From Roridomyces roridus (taxonomy: Eukaryota; Basidiomycota; Agaricomycetes; Agaricales; Mycenaceae), in assembly GCA_029378245.1 (NCBI GenBank), contig JARKIF010000008.1:1798001-1862000 (forward strand): a stretch of 64,000 nucleotides of DNA, read 5' to 3'. The translations under genes and the position numbers were made by a program. Within the stretch, counting starts at the first letter, position 1. Each line of letters begins with the position of its first letter. This document shows, in pieces, positions 44,012 through 55,000 of the stretch. The notes below the pieces were generated by a model. It was not told the origin of the DNA. It searched no databases and saw only the letters and a list, made by a program, of their open reading frames with translations.

Positions 44012-45488
44012 ATGAACGTTGTGGATCTCCTGCCTTCTCCCCACCAATATTTCACCTTGGCCGTGGAGCTCCTCCAATCGACCATCGCCAACAATCGTAG
44101 GAGTCTGAGCAAGCGCCGCACCCCGCTCGACTTTGACGTTGACATTAACACTGGCTTTTTCCCGCCCCAACCTCTCGCCAACCTTCCCCCAGCATACGCG
44201 GCATGGGAACTGGCCCTCTCGGAGGCGAGCGAGAAGCTCAGCCTCGGGGAAGATGACTCGGAAGACGCGCTCGCTAAGCGCGCTTCAGGAGAGCAGTGGA
44301 GATCAGAGATACTTTCAGTAAGTCAAGCAGTTTGACATATCTCTGCACGTTTGCTGATGCGACATTCGTTAGTGGCCAGTGATTGACACAGAAGCACTTC
44401 ACTCCAATCTGCGCTTCCTCCAGCGAGCCCATCTCGTCCTAGCTTGGCTAGTCCACTACTTTGTTCATTCCGCGCCCCCTTCGAACGACGATGCTCCTTT
44501 CGTTGTCCCAAAATCCCTCGCCGTCCCCCTTGTCGCAGTTTCGCGGCAACTCGGCATCGCTCCCGTCCTGACCTTCGCCGACACCGTTCTGTGGAACTGG
44601 GAGTTGGTCGACGCGTCGCTACCCGTGTCCATCGAGAACATGCGCTTTGTCAACTTGTTCTCTGGCACCGAGGACGAGCTCAACTTTTACACGACCTCGG
44701 CAAAAGCAGAATTTCGCGGGATCGAGATGCTGCGCATAATCGACGAATACAACAACCTCCCTAATCTTACCGACCTTACCACCATTTCCAAGGTCTCCCG
44801 AGATCTCACTCGCCTCACGGCGATAATAAACGACATCAGTGATATAATCCAGGGGGTCCGAGCTGTCGTTGATCCGCACGTCTTCTATTGGGATTTGCGT
44901 CCGTGGTTTGAAGGCAGTGACGCCAAGGGTCCGGAGGCTCCGGGTTGGGTTTACGAGGGTGTCCCTGCCTCCGAGAAACTCGATCTCAGCGGCCCATCTG
45001 CTGGGCAAAGCAGTGTCATGCACGCCCTCGACCTCTTCCTCGACGTCGACCACAAGCTCCGCCAGCGGAGATACCCCGCTCCCTCGGACAGCAACAAGCG
45101 TGCTGACCACGGTTTCATGGACCGCATGCGGCGGTACATGCCTGGCAAGCACCGTGAATACCTTTCCTCCCTCGCCTCCTCCCCCCGCCCCATCCGCGAA
45201 CTCGCCCTGCAGACGCCCGCATTGCGTGAGCCGTTTGACAACGCAGTCTCGGCACTCAAGCGGTTACGCGATCTCCATATGCGCATCGCCTGCCTCTACA
45301 TTGTCACCATGTCGCGTTCGACGCCCGGCGCCCATGCCGGCTGCCCAGTTGCCTCGATGATGGACAGGCTACAAATCAGCCGCGCAGCAGGCAAGGGGCC
45401 GACGCGGGGTACCGGTGGGAACGAGCTTTCACTGCTATTGAAAGCTGGACGCGATGCGACACGGCGTACCTTACTGAAGGAGAACTGA
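44012..45488 (+). CDS. IDO: Indoleamine 2,3-dioxygenase
   Basis: IDO opens the indole ring of tryptophan with heme and oxygen, the first step of the kynurenine route to NAD. Two exons (44012-44317, 44373-45488) sum to 1422 nt, or 473 residues. Motifs are WPVIDTEALHSNLRFLQRAH, VLAWLVHYFVHS, VPKSLAVPLVAVSRQLG, PVLTFADTVLWNWE, NLFSGTEDELNFYTTS and, after a less conserved stretch, RYMPGKHREYL, where the histidine binds heme. ELALQTPALREPFDNAVSALK and RDLHMRIACLYIV follow, then a C-terminal end with KGPTRGTGGNEL, typical of IDO. A strong TATA box precedes the gene, which suits a regulated catabolic enzyme. The two-exon structure is simple compared with its neighbours. Confidence 0.93.
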
Positions 45489-45844
45489 TCTAATCTCTCT
45501 GGGTCTACTTGTTTATCTTTGGATTAATTGGGTTCAATAGTGTATTGTCTCCCACTTATGTATCTAATACTCTACTACCTTTTACTTACGCTCACGATAA
45601 TGGGGGCTCCGATGTAGTCAAAAAGCTGGTCTATACCAATAGAAATCATTTACATGCGCAAAACGATCCCGATCCACAAGTAAACATCAACGGAAATGGT
45701 CTAGTCCAAGCCGGGTGCGGTGCAACAGATGCGGAGTCAATGCGGAGTTACAGCGAATTGTCAGCAATTGGCGGCCATCACCAAGAGATGCCAAATTTGG
45801 AAGCGGGCGTTGATGACTAAATTGGGTTTGGCTACATTGACGCA
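45489..45844. other. Intergenic, IDO / Pff1
   Basis: 356 bp between plus-strand genes. No gene or motif was recognised. Small open frames here have no domain. Confidence 0.4.
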
Positions 45845-48839
45845 ATGCAACTCGGTCGCAAACTTCTCGCGTTCCAAGTGGTCCCCGCAACCACCCTTGT
45901 CATCGTCCTCTATTCAGTTCTCTTCACCGCCATCTCTTATGGGGATCTCCTCCCGCAGCCTCCCACAAACCAGGGTGGTCTTAATTTGACCCGGGCATAC
46001 GCAGACTTGCAGCATGTAGGCACCGCTCCCACTTCCCAAGCTAAACCGACGACACTCGATAGATTGCGCAAAGACCCCACCCGTACAATTCTCATGCCAA
46101 CGACATCGTTCACCAGCGAATTTTGGATCGCATACGCGACGCCACCGCAGACACCCCAGATGTCCAGGTTGTCCAAGATTTCGTCTCAAATGCATCATGG
46201 GCGTCGTGGTCGTCCCAGGGAGCAGGTTCATCTGCCACATACAGCGAGTCCACCAACATCCTTGTAAAGATTCCAGGAACGGACCCGCAATATGCGTCAA
46301 CTGGAGCTGTGCTACTCTCTGCGCACTATGACTCGGTTTCCACGGCTGCGGGGGCTACGGATGACGGGATGGGCGTGGCAACATTGATCCAGCTAGTCGA
46401 GTATCTTGCTAAAAATCGACCAAAGCGTACGGCAATCTTCAACATCAACAACGGAGAAGAGGACGGGCTGTGCGGTGCATTTGTGTTTCTCAAGCACCCT
46501 TGGTCGAATTACACAGACACCTTCCTCAACCTCGAAGGTGCCGCAGCGGGAGGGTTCGTCTCGTTACTGCTATACCTCATCGTGGTTTCATCATTCACCG
46601 TAGACGTCCTTTGCTGTTCCGTGGAACTTCGACTCCCGCTCTGCGCTCCTTCCATGTTCCCAATCCCCATGGAAATGTCCTGTCAGCGGACGCGTTTTCT
46701 CGGGGTGTCATCCGCTCTGGGACCGACTACACCGTTTACACCGGAGTCGGCATGGAAGGGCTTGATCTCGCATTCTACAGAGGTCGCAGCAAATATCATA
46801 CCAAATTTGATGCGATCCCACACACTGTCGGCCAGGAAAAGGCGCTCTGGGCTATGCTGGAATCAGCCAAAGTTTCAGGGCTGTCTTTGCTGAACGACGA
46901 TGAAACCCACGGCACTGGCTCTCTGCCTGTCTACTTTGACTGTATGTGAGTCTTTGATAATTTAGACCCACCAACTCAAGAGCGCACAGTGTTCGGTGTA
47001 TGGCTGGTCGTACTTTCACTCGACACTCTTCTGCTGTGCAACATCGTCCTGCTGGTCGTCGGACCAGTGGTTCTTCTCCTTCTGGTCTTTGCCGATGCTG
47101 CAATTTTGCACGCCCGCACGCAGCTTAATGGTCACGTGCCCCAAAGCGACAGCCATCTCGCCCGACGATTCTTCAAGTCGGTCATGGAATTCGGTTGGGT
47201 CAAGGACTCTTGGGTTTGGGCCAAATTCTGGGCTGCGCTTCTGGTTGCAGTTGGTTTGCAAGCGCTCCTCGTCTTGTCATATCTCAAATTCAATCCATTT
47301 GTATGTCACCATCTTTGTTCTTCCGCTGAAATCTCAGACTGTATAGATCGTTCACTCGCGACCGGGTCTTGTTGTCATTTCGATTTTTACATTGACCTAC
47401 GTGGGACTCGTATTGGTTGTCGCGCCTACTACCAACAGCCACCTTCCGGAGAGACAAAAGAACATCATGTTCCTGCAGACGTACATCTTCACATGGATCG
47501 GACTCGTTCTTGCCACGAGTGCCGCCAGCTCTGGGATCGGAGGATTGTACTTCATCACTGCGTGGAATGCGGCCGTCTTACTTGCGTGTGTGGTTGGCTG
47601 CATCGAAAACATGCTTGGTGCGGAGGGTTCGTATGAGGTCTATCGCCGAGCTCGCCACGTCCATTATGCTCCCCTCCCTGTCCACGACGACACGGTCCCT
47701 CCAGCGGAGGCAGAGACGGAGGACACGGAGACAACTCCCCTCTTACCTTCGACTCCTGCCCGGGCTTCGAAAGAGGAAAACGGTGCTATTGGATGGTGGA
47801 TTCTGCAGCTTGTGATTGCCGTCACTGTTCCGGTCACTCTACTGGGTCACATCTTGGTTCTGCTCGCCGGCGCCATGACCCAAACGCTATCTGACGGGAG
47901 TAGCCCACTGAATGGTGACTCTCATTTTTTAACGGAGAATCCTCGCTGACTCGATCAAGTTTATGCCGCTCTCTCGATTCTGGTTTTCATGATGGTTCTC
48001 CCAGTTGTTCCGTTCACATTCAAAACCCACTCGATGGTCGCACATGTGTTCACCGCCATTTTCGTCTTGTCGACCTTGTTCAATCTGTTTACTTTCCCCT
48101 TCTCTCAGGAGGAACCCGTCAAGGTTTTTGCTCTTGTTTCGAAATTTTGATCCCATTACTCACGTGACTCAAGGTCTCGTTCCAGCAAACCGTTTATTTG
48201 GGCAACATAAGCTCGCCTTTGAGCCAAGTGACCCACGCCACCACCAGCCTAACGGGGCTTGGTCCTTACTTGGAGGAATCCATCCTCCCCAAGCTGCCGT
48301 CCACGGCTGGCCAAAATATCTCGTGCGCACCGACATCTACTGGCGTGCAAAAGTGTCTGTGGAACACCACGCTTCTGCCGACACCCGGAGATGTCTCCGT
48401 TCGCGGTGCACATTCGTGGCTCGATGCAAGCATTCTACGGATGAGCGCGCACTCTGCAAAGATTGTTGTTCGTGGGAGGAACACACGAGGATGCCGACTG
48501 GTCTTCCATGACAAGCCGGTCAAGTATGTTGTGAAGGGCTCGGAGGGTGGGATTCTGCCGCAGTTCAGCGGTGATCCAGCAGGTGTCAGCCAACTCTGGT
48601 TGTGGAGTCGGGAGTGGGATCGCAGGTTCACGGTCGATATTGAATGGGAGGGAGATGAAGCGCTGCGAGGGCTTGTTGCGTGCGAGTGGGCTGAATATGA
48701 GAGTGCTAGTGTGGGTGTGCCCGAGTCGATTGGAAAGATACCAGCGCTCGAAGAAGTATTGACTTTCCTGCCTCGGTGGGCGGCGGCCACCAAGGCGGCT
48801 GCGGGGTTGGTGGAGGCATATGTGGACTTTGCCATCTGA
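45845..48839 (+). CDS. PFF1: Vacuolar membrane protease, M28 family
   Basis: Pff1 is a multi-spanning vacuolar protein with a luminal M28 metallopeptidase domain. The start MQLGRKLLAFQVVPATTLVI leads to the first membrane helix (VIVLYSVLFTAIS). After an intron ending near 46062, the sequence IAQRPHPYNSHANDIVHQRI matches the family. Zinc-site motifs are LLSAHYDSVSTAAGATDDGMG and NNGEEDGLCGAFVFLKH. Then come NLEGAAAGG, VIRSGTDYTVYTGVGMEGLD and DLAFYRGRSKYHTKFD, hallmarks of Pff1. About eight hydrophobic segments follow (VFGVWLVVLSLDTLLLCNIV through VYAALSILVFMMVLPVVPF), and a C-terminal luminal domain ends at YVDFAI. Most introns are about 50 nt. It ends 105 bp before the next gene. Confidence 0.92.
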
Positions 48840-48944
48840 TCATACGTTCCTTCACATCCCTGGGTGCATGGGGTGTAGTTGGGCTGTAGGCACACCCATA
48901 GCACGGCGACTTTGCCATCTGATTGTGTGTAGATTACGTAAAGC

Positions 48945-50206
48945 ATGGAACTTTCTTCAACAACCGAGACCAAGTCCTACATTCTCGAGAAATATTCTCG
49001 GTCTTACTCTCTCAAAGACGCCAAGGCTGAATGGACCCACTTTACGAATCCCGTTCTTCGATTGGTTTTGGATACCAAACACTCTGCCGAGAAAGTTGCA
49101 GAGTCACTCAGGATGCGCGTTGTGTGGACGATGAATGGTGGGTCTGTCTCGGGTGCTGAACAGGACGTTGTCTTGGTGGGTTCTTTTCTCGAGAGGAGGA
49201 CGAAAGGCTGATAATGAGAAGGAGGACCTCGACCTTCTCGCATTTTCTTCGCTCGACCGTAACCAGTCTGAGAGCTCTCCGCTCAAAGGCGTCTATCGTG
49301 ATACTACTTTCGGTCTACGCTACCTCCATGGACCTCCCGGCTTGCCTGACTCTGAACAGGTTCTTCGCTGCTCGCTGGCGGTGAGCCCGACTAACTAACT
49401 ACGAACAGGTCTATCGTCGTTTCCAAGTATCTTTCGCTACTGCCTCCGCGGCTCTCCAGCTCGTTGAGGCTATTCGCGACGTGTGTCCGTGTAAATCGAC
49501 CGATGCTACTGCGCAGATGAAGAAGAAAATTATGCCTCCGACGACTCGCGTTCCGCAGAGTCCTTGGAAGGACCCCGCGTCGTTTGCATCTACACCCTTA
49601 CCTCATGGGATGCCTACCGCCGTCATACCTGCTTTGACATTTCCTGTCTGTACTGTCCCTAATACCGCCGACTCTGTGCTTGTCGCCGAACCTGCTTCTA
49701 AGCATTTTCGGCCGATGACAACCCTTACCAAAGAAATACCATCCTTGCCTCTGATTCTATCTTCTTCGTCTCCGGCTCCTTCTTCATATCAGCATTCTTC
49801 GCCACCTGTTCCCACTAATTCCACGTCGAATGATCATCTTGACCCACTTCCCAAACCAAATATGGACTCGTTCCCCGAGTCGTCTCCCCCTGATCCGTCC
49901 TTCTCTGTAGACACCGCCATGCCGCCTCCGTCGCTGCCGTCGGCATCGAATGTCGCTGCTGCGGCAGAGGATACGGATATAGACATGGTGGAGGCGCTCC
50001 GTGAAGCGACAGGACTGTATGATCTTGGGCAAGCAGCGCTTGAACGGCTGGTTGGGGACGTCGTGCGTGAAGATCGGTTTGGTTTATTGGTGAGTTTTTG
50101 CAGGCAATTTGATTTAATGCTGATGGGTTGGTAGTTGGAGAAAATGTCCAAGATGTGGGCGGCAAAAGCAGTGGTTGCCGCGGGCCTGGGCGTCTTGACG
50201 AGTTGA
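48945..50206 (+). CDS. Hypothetical protein, possible Rec114/Rec7-like meiotic factor
   Basis: The N terminus MELSSTTETKSYILEKYSRS is followed by beta-strand-like sequence (PVLRLVLDTKH, SLRMRVVWTMNG, DLDLLAFSSL, TTFGLRYLHGPPGLP). Splicing near 49410 gives VYRRFQVSFATASAALQLVE ending IRDVCPCK. A disordered Ser/Pro-rich region of about 170 residues follows, and then a helical C terminus (DIDMVEALREATGLYDLGQA, RLVGDVVREDRF, joined to LEKMSKMWAAKAVV). A globular PH-like N domain with a CPCK stretch, a long linker and a short C-terminal helix is the layout of fungal Rec114, which supports Spo11 breaks in meiosis. The resemblance is by eye and weak, so treat the function as a hypothesis. Introns at about 49177-49221, 49360-49408 and 50090-50134 keep frame. 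Confidence 0.5.
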
Positions 50207-50401
50207 TGCGGAGGTTTCCCGGACCGCAGAATTGGCTATCAAAAGTATATGGGCTCCACGACGTCGACACGGTACCGCTCAGTAAAATGTCGGTGAATTA
50301 AACATGAGATGATTCTATACACCGGTTGTGTGTCTGCTCAGGACTAACGAAATTAGAGGGGTACCCCGGTGTTCTTTTTTTCAAGTTCCGGGATCTACTT
50401 T

Positions 50402-50550
50402 TTGTAGACGCCGGTGTACGCGGTGAATGCAATCGATTTCGACATCTCCATTTTTTGAACGCCTGCCTGTCCCGGGATCTACAATATGACGATGCTGAAA
50501 GAGATAATCCATGAACGGTGTCTAATGCTTGCCGGTTGCTTGCCTGCTTG
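50402..50550 (+). repeat. Tandem repeat unit A (about 150 bp)
   Basis: It begins TTGTAGACGCCGGTGT and contains GGTGAATGCAATCGATTTCG, ACATCTCCATTTTTTGAA, GGGATCTACAATATGACGA, GAGATAATCCATGAACG and GCCGGTTGCTTGCC. It is directly followed by unit B. Confidence 0.8.
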
Positions 50551-50706
50551 TTGTAGACACTGGTGTGCGCGGTGAATGCAATCGATTTCGACATCCATTT
50601 TTTGAAAGCCTGCCCTGTCCGGGATCTACAATATGACGAGGCTGGCAGAGATAATCCATGAACGATACCGGTGTCTACTGCTATCTAGCAGCCGGTTGCT
50701 TGCTTG
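50551..50706 (+). repeat. Tandem repeat unit B (about 156 bp)
   Basis: This is a direct copy of unit A with about one base in ten changed and a few small insertions, notably ACCGGTGTCTACTGCTATCTAGCA before GCCGGTTGCTTGC, given here as two pieces of one stretch: ACCGGTGTCTAC then TGCTATCTAGCA. A partial third copy (TTTTTTTCAAGTTCCGGGAT) precedes unit A at about 50378-50397. Confidence 0.8.
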
Positions 50707-52033
50707 ATTGTCGTTTCGCAGGAGCAGGCCCTGAAGGCCCAGAGTTCCCGGCCCGAGGCAAAGCATGTGCCGATCTTCTTGGCAGAATATTCACTTGCAC
50801 TGTTGTTTTTTGCCCTCTACCCTCCATGGGACGTTGCATTTCACCCACTGGTCCACGAGGGACTGATTTGCGGCGAGTGATCTACTCATCGTGCATCTAT
50901 CGCCCGGTGTACTGTATTTTACCTCGGCCTTCAATTTACGTCGGTCTAGAGTCGAAGAAGGCACATCTCGGCGATCGTAAGCGTGAGCGGCTCGTGGTTC
51001 AGTTCGAGATGGGCTGGCTCACAAAGACGGAAAATTAGATAGAACTGCAGGATAGATTTACGCCTCGTGTGCCGGCGACTAACTGCAAGTTCCGACACTT
51101 GACAGTTCATTTCGTCGAAATTTACAGACCGGTAAATCTCTCAGCTACTTACCAATAACACACCGGTGAACTCAGGCAGGTACGAAGAGCAAGTAGCCGG
51201 AGTGTAGACCTACGGTGATCTTTTGGAATAGGTCGACCTGGCCCCGGTGTCCTTGATTCTTACAATGGCGGCCGATAGGGGTGCCGCTTCGAAGAATCAG
51301 CGAAAATCTGTTCGCCAAAGGGAAAGGGCACAGTTGAATTGCCGTTGGAGGAACTGGGCCTGAATGGAATTTGCAATGTAGAAATAGGGAGTAGCCACGA
51401 GACTCCACGAGACTCGATTGAGGAGGTTCCATAGAGGTCCAACTCCACAAAGAGGGTCCGGCTCCAAACTGTTGCAAGTAGTAAAAATCCGAATAAGGAA
51501 AGTCTCACAGGCCCTGCTTCGTCTCGTAAGCCCTGGCCGGGATCCTAGGAACGTTGGCCGTCGCATAGCTGTGCCAAGTAGCCGTAGGCCGGGGAGACAG
51601 GAGGCCAGAAAAGTTAAAACAGCGGTTGGGGAAATTATCTTTGGTGGCCGGAGGTGAGCAGGGTAAAGCGTGCAAGATTTCATGCAGTCAGTCTAATACG
51701 CCGGAATGAAAGAATCCTAGGATTCCTGGTGAAAAAATAGGGCGAGACCGATCCATTTCTTCGTCTAGACACCGAAAGGGATGCAGATAGTGGGCGTCCT
51801 GCAACTAAATAAAATTGACAGCAGAACAAGTCCCCTGGCCGGTGATCATGACGAAAGGTAGCCAGATATTGCTATTAGAGCAGAGTGAAGCAACAGTTGG
51901 TCAATATAGAGCACCACTACATATATGGAGGCGGCTGGAGTAGACTTAGCAACCACCATGACAAATCAATACATCAGCATCAGCATCACTGCGCTCACTC
52001 GCCCGCCGCGTTCTTGCCCTGCGACCGTCGACC

Positions 52034-55000
52034 ATGGCGCCCTCGACCTCGACCGGGACGGCCACCTCGGTCCAAGTCGGTCAGTACGCCCTCTTTTCTC
52101 CCGAATCATTCTAATATCCCTCAGCGCTCCGTATCCGACCACCTACCTCCCAGGATTCGACCTCAATACCCGCTCGCTTTCAGCGTTCCGTGCTCAGCGC
52201 CACATCTTCGACATCCGTCTCCGTCGATTCCACCACTGGCCCAGTCACTAGTGGACCTGCGCCGGCAGCATCAGCTGCCTCGGCTGCCGCAGCGGCCAAA
52301 AAACAGGTCTTCAGCTTTGATCAAGTCCATGGCCCTCCGACGACCCAACACTCCATGTTCACGTCCACCGCGCTCCCACTCGTCTCCCGTTTCCTCGAGG
52401 GTTTCAATTGCACCATCCTCGCCTACGGCCAGACCAGCAGTGGCAAGACGCACACAATGACTGGCGTGGATCTTGATGCCGACCCCTCGGATCCAAATAA
52501 TGGCATGGGCATCATCCCCCGCGCCGTCTCCACAATCTTTTCTTCGGCCAAGCAACTAAGGGAAGAACGCGGCGGCTCTTGGTCGTATCAAATAAAGAGT
52601 TCATTCATCGAAATCTACAATGAAGACTTGATCGACTTGCTCGTTGAAGACACCGCTGGTGGCCGCCGCGAGGTCCAGATTAGAGAGGACAAGGACGGCC
52701 ACATCATATGGGGCGGTTTGCGAGAGGTCAACGTGAAAAATCCTGGCGAAGTCATGACGTGCGTCGCCGACTCTTACTCTAGCTATCCGTCTCTGATAAA
52801 TTCCGCTCAGCCTCCTTCGCAAAGGATCTTCAATTAGACGCACGAACGAGACCGACATGAACGCACAGTCTTCCCGGTCCCACGCCATCTTTTCGCTCAC
52901 GCTTACACAAAAGAAATTTGTTGGATCCGGACCTCCGCCCCGATCATCTTCCCCTCTGCCTCCGAACGGTCGCTCCCCGTCACGACTCGCTCGTCCGGGG
53001 TCCATGTATGCTGGTGCCCCTGCCAGCCGTGTAGCATCCCCTACAGGTGGGCGGCCTGCCACACCCAGCTTCGCCTCTGCCATGGGCCGCGGTGGTGGTC
53101 TTCGGCCATCCAGTGCCCTCGGTCACACCTCTGATCGTCAGAGCGTGGATGAGGATGGCGGCGAGTGGGTTACTATCGTCTCAAAGTTCCATTTCGTGGA
53201 CTTGGCTGGGTCTGAACGGGTCAGTATTATTTCATATATTCCGACCATTGCTTATTGTAAAGCTTTAGCTCAAACGCACGGCTGCAGCTGGCGAGCGGGT
53301 CAAGGAGGGTATATCTATCAACAGCGGTCTCCTCGCTCTAGGCAACGTCATTTCTGCTCTGGGCGACCCGGCGCGTGCCAAGTCCCACATGTCGCACGTC
53401 CCGTATCGAGACTCCAAGCTGACACGGCTGTTGCAAGACTCGTTGGGCGGCAATGCCCATACGGTCATGATTGCTTGCGTGAGCCCGGCAGAGTGGAACG
53501 TAGGCGAGACGGTCAACACGCTCAAGTACGCCAATCGGGCCAGGAACATCAAAAACAACGCCGTGGTCAATGCAAAGGAGGATGGATGGGATGATGTTGA
53601 ATGGTTGCAAGGGACGGTGCAGCGGCTGCGCAAGGAACTCAAGACGATGAAGGACGGGGGTGTCGTTGCTGGCCCAGCTCCTCCGGAGCCGGCCCTTGAG
53701 GGTGCGGGGAAGAAGGTGCTTGCGCAAATGACGGAGCTGCAGAACAATTACGAGGACCTGCGCGAAAAGTTTGTCGACAGGACTGAGGAACTCACACGCC
53801 TTCGACGCGAGCTCGGCGAGAAGCAGCGGGGAAGCACTGGGGGTGCTGTTGGCGGGACGGGCAAATACGAGGAGATTGTGGGGCCTGTTATTGAGGAGTA
53901 TGAGAAGACGATCTCTGCCATGGAGGCCGAGTTGAATCTCAATCGGGTTGCACTGAGGCATACGAACGAGATGGTGGAGGAGAAGGAGGACGAGTTGACT
54001 GCGGTCACTGAGCGGCATTCTGCCACGGAGCTCTACGTGGAAGAGCTGCGTGCCAGGGTTGCAAAATTGACCGAGCGGGAGGCGTCCACTGAGGTACGTG
54101 CCATTTCTCGGCCTGCGTGTTTTGGATCTGACGTGTCATTCGTTAGGCGTACGTACGCGACCTAGAGGAGAAGATGAAGACGTACGACGAAACTTCGATT
54201 ACCTCCTCCGAGTCCATGACGGATCTGAAGCGCGAGGTCACACGGTATCGCGACTCGGAGAATCACTCTGCCAAGTACATTGCAGATCTCGAGGCGAGGC
54301 TTGCACGTACAGACGAATCTGTACTTGGGTTGCAACAGACGGTCGAAGTACTCGAGGCCGAATGCGAACGAAGGAGGGAAGAGGTGGCATTGCTACAGTC
54401 GCGGTTGGAGGCGCTGCGAGCGGATGGGGACAATTGGCGGTCTGACCTCGAGGAGCGGGAGCGCAAGGTCCGTGATCTCGAGGAAAAGATGGAGGAATGG
54501 GAGCGAAAGAAACGGGAGGCGGGTGATGCACGTGCAAGACTTGGAAATGTCGTGGACGAGGTCCAGTCTGCTCGCAAGTCATTGCAACTCAACCTTGCCG
54601 GCGCGGTAACCCCGCCGTCAGAGGGCGAGACCCCTTTGGCGACTGTTGGTCCCGTGCCGGACGAGGCGGACAAACCACCGTTTGCGGTCGAGGCTGGTGC
54701 AGATGCGTCAGAAGAAGACTCTCCGGTGCAGCAACAACTTTTAGCGTTGCAACAAACACACACCGCGACGCTCGCTGACTTGTCGTCCGTTACTGCCAAG
54801 TATCGTGACGCACTTCGCGAGATTTCAGACCTCGCTGCGCAGATTCAAGAGGCCAAACTCGGCGGGAACACAGCAGAGCCTCAATCCGATTCTCCAACGA
54901 TGGAGACACCGATTGACAAACCCGCTGAGATACCACCGTTCAGGCGCCGAATGACGCGATCACGCGAGTCGTCAAGTGGCGAACCTCAGTATAACTCTAC

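Larger units (their letters stand above)
50207..52033. other. Gene-poor accessory stretch
   Basis: About 1.8 kb with no family-like ORF. It holds a tandem repeat of about 150 bp (separate entries), a perfect 14-bp palindrome GAATCCTAGGATTC at about 51711-51724, and repeated CCGGTGT words. It may be a decayed mobile element, but no transposase, terminal repeats or target duplications were found. Confidence 0.5.

Noticed and set aside
50402..50706. CRISPR-like or rRNA spacer array
   Set aside because: There are only two full copies of about 150 bp, without short regular repeats and unique spacers, and the genome is eukaryotic.
51711..51724. 14-bp perfect palindrome GAATCCTAGGATTC as a binding site
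   Set aside because: It is a single occurrence with no nearby gene start; chance palindromes of this size are not rare enough to claim function.
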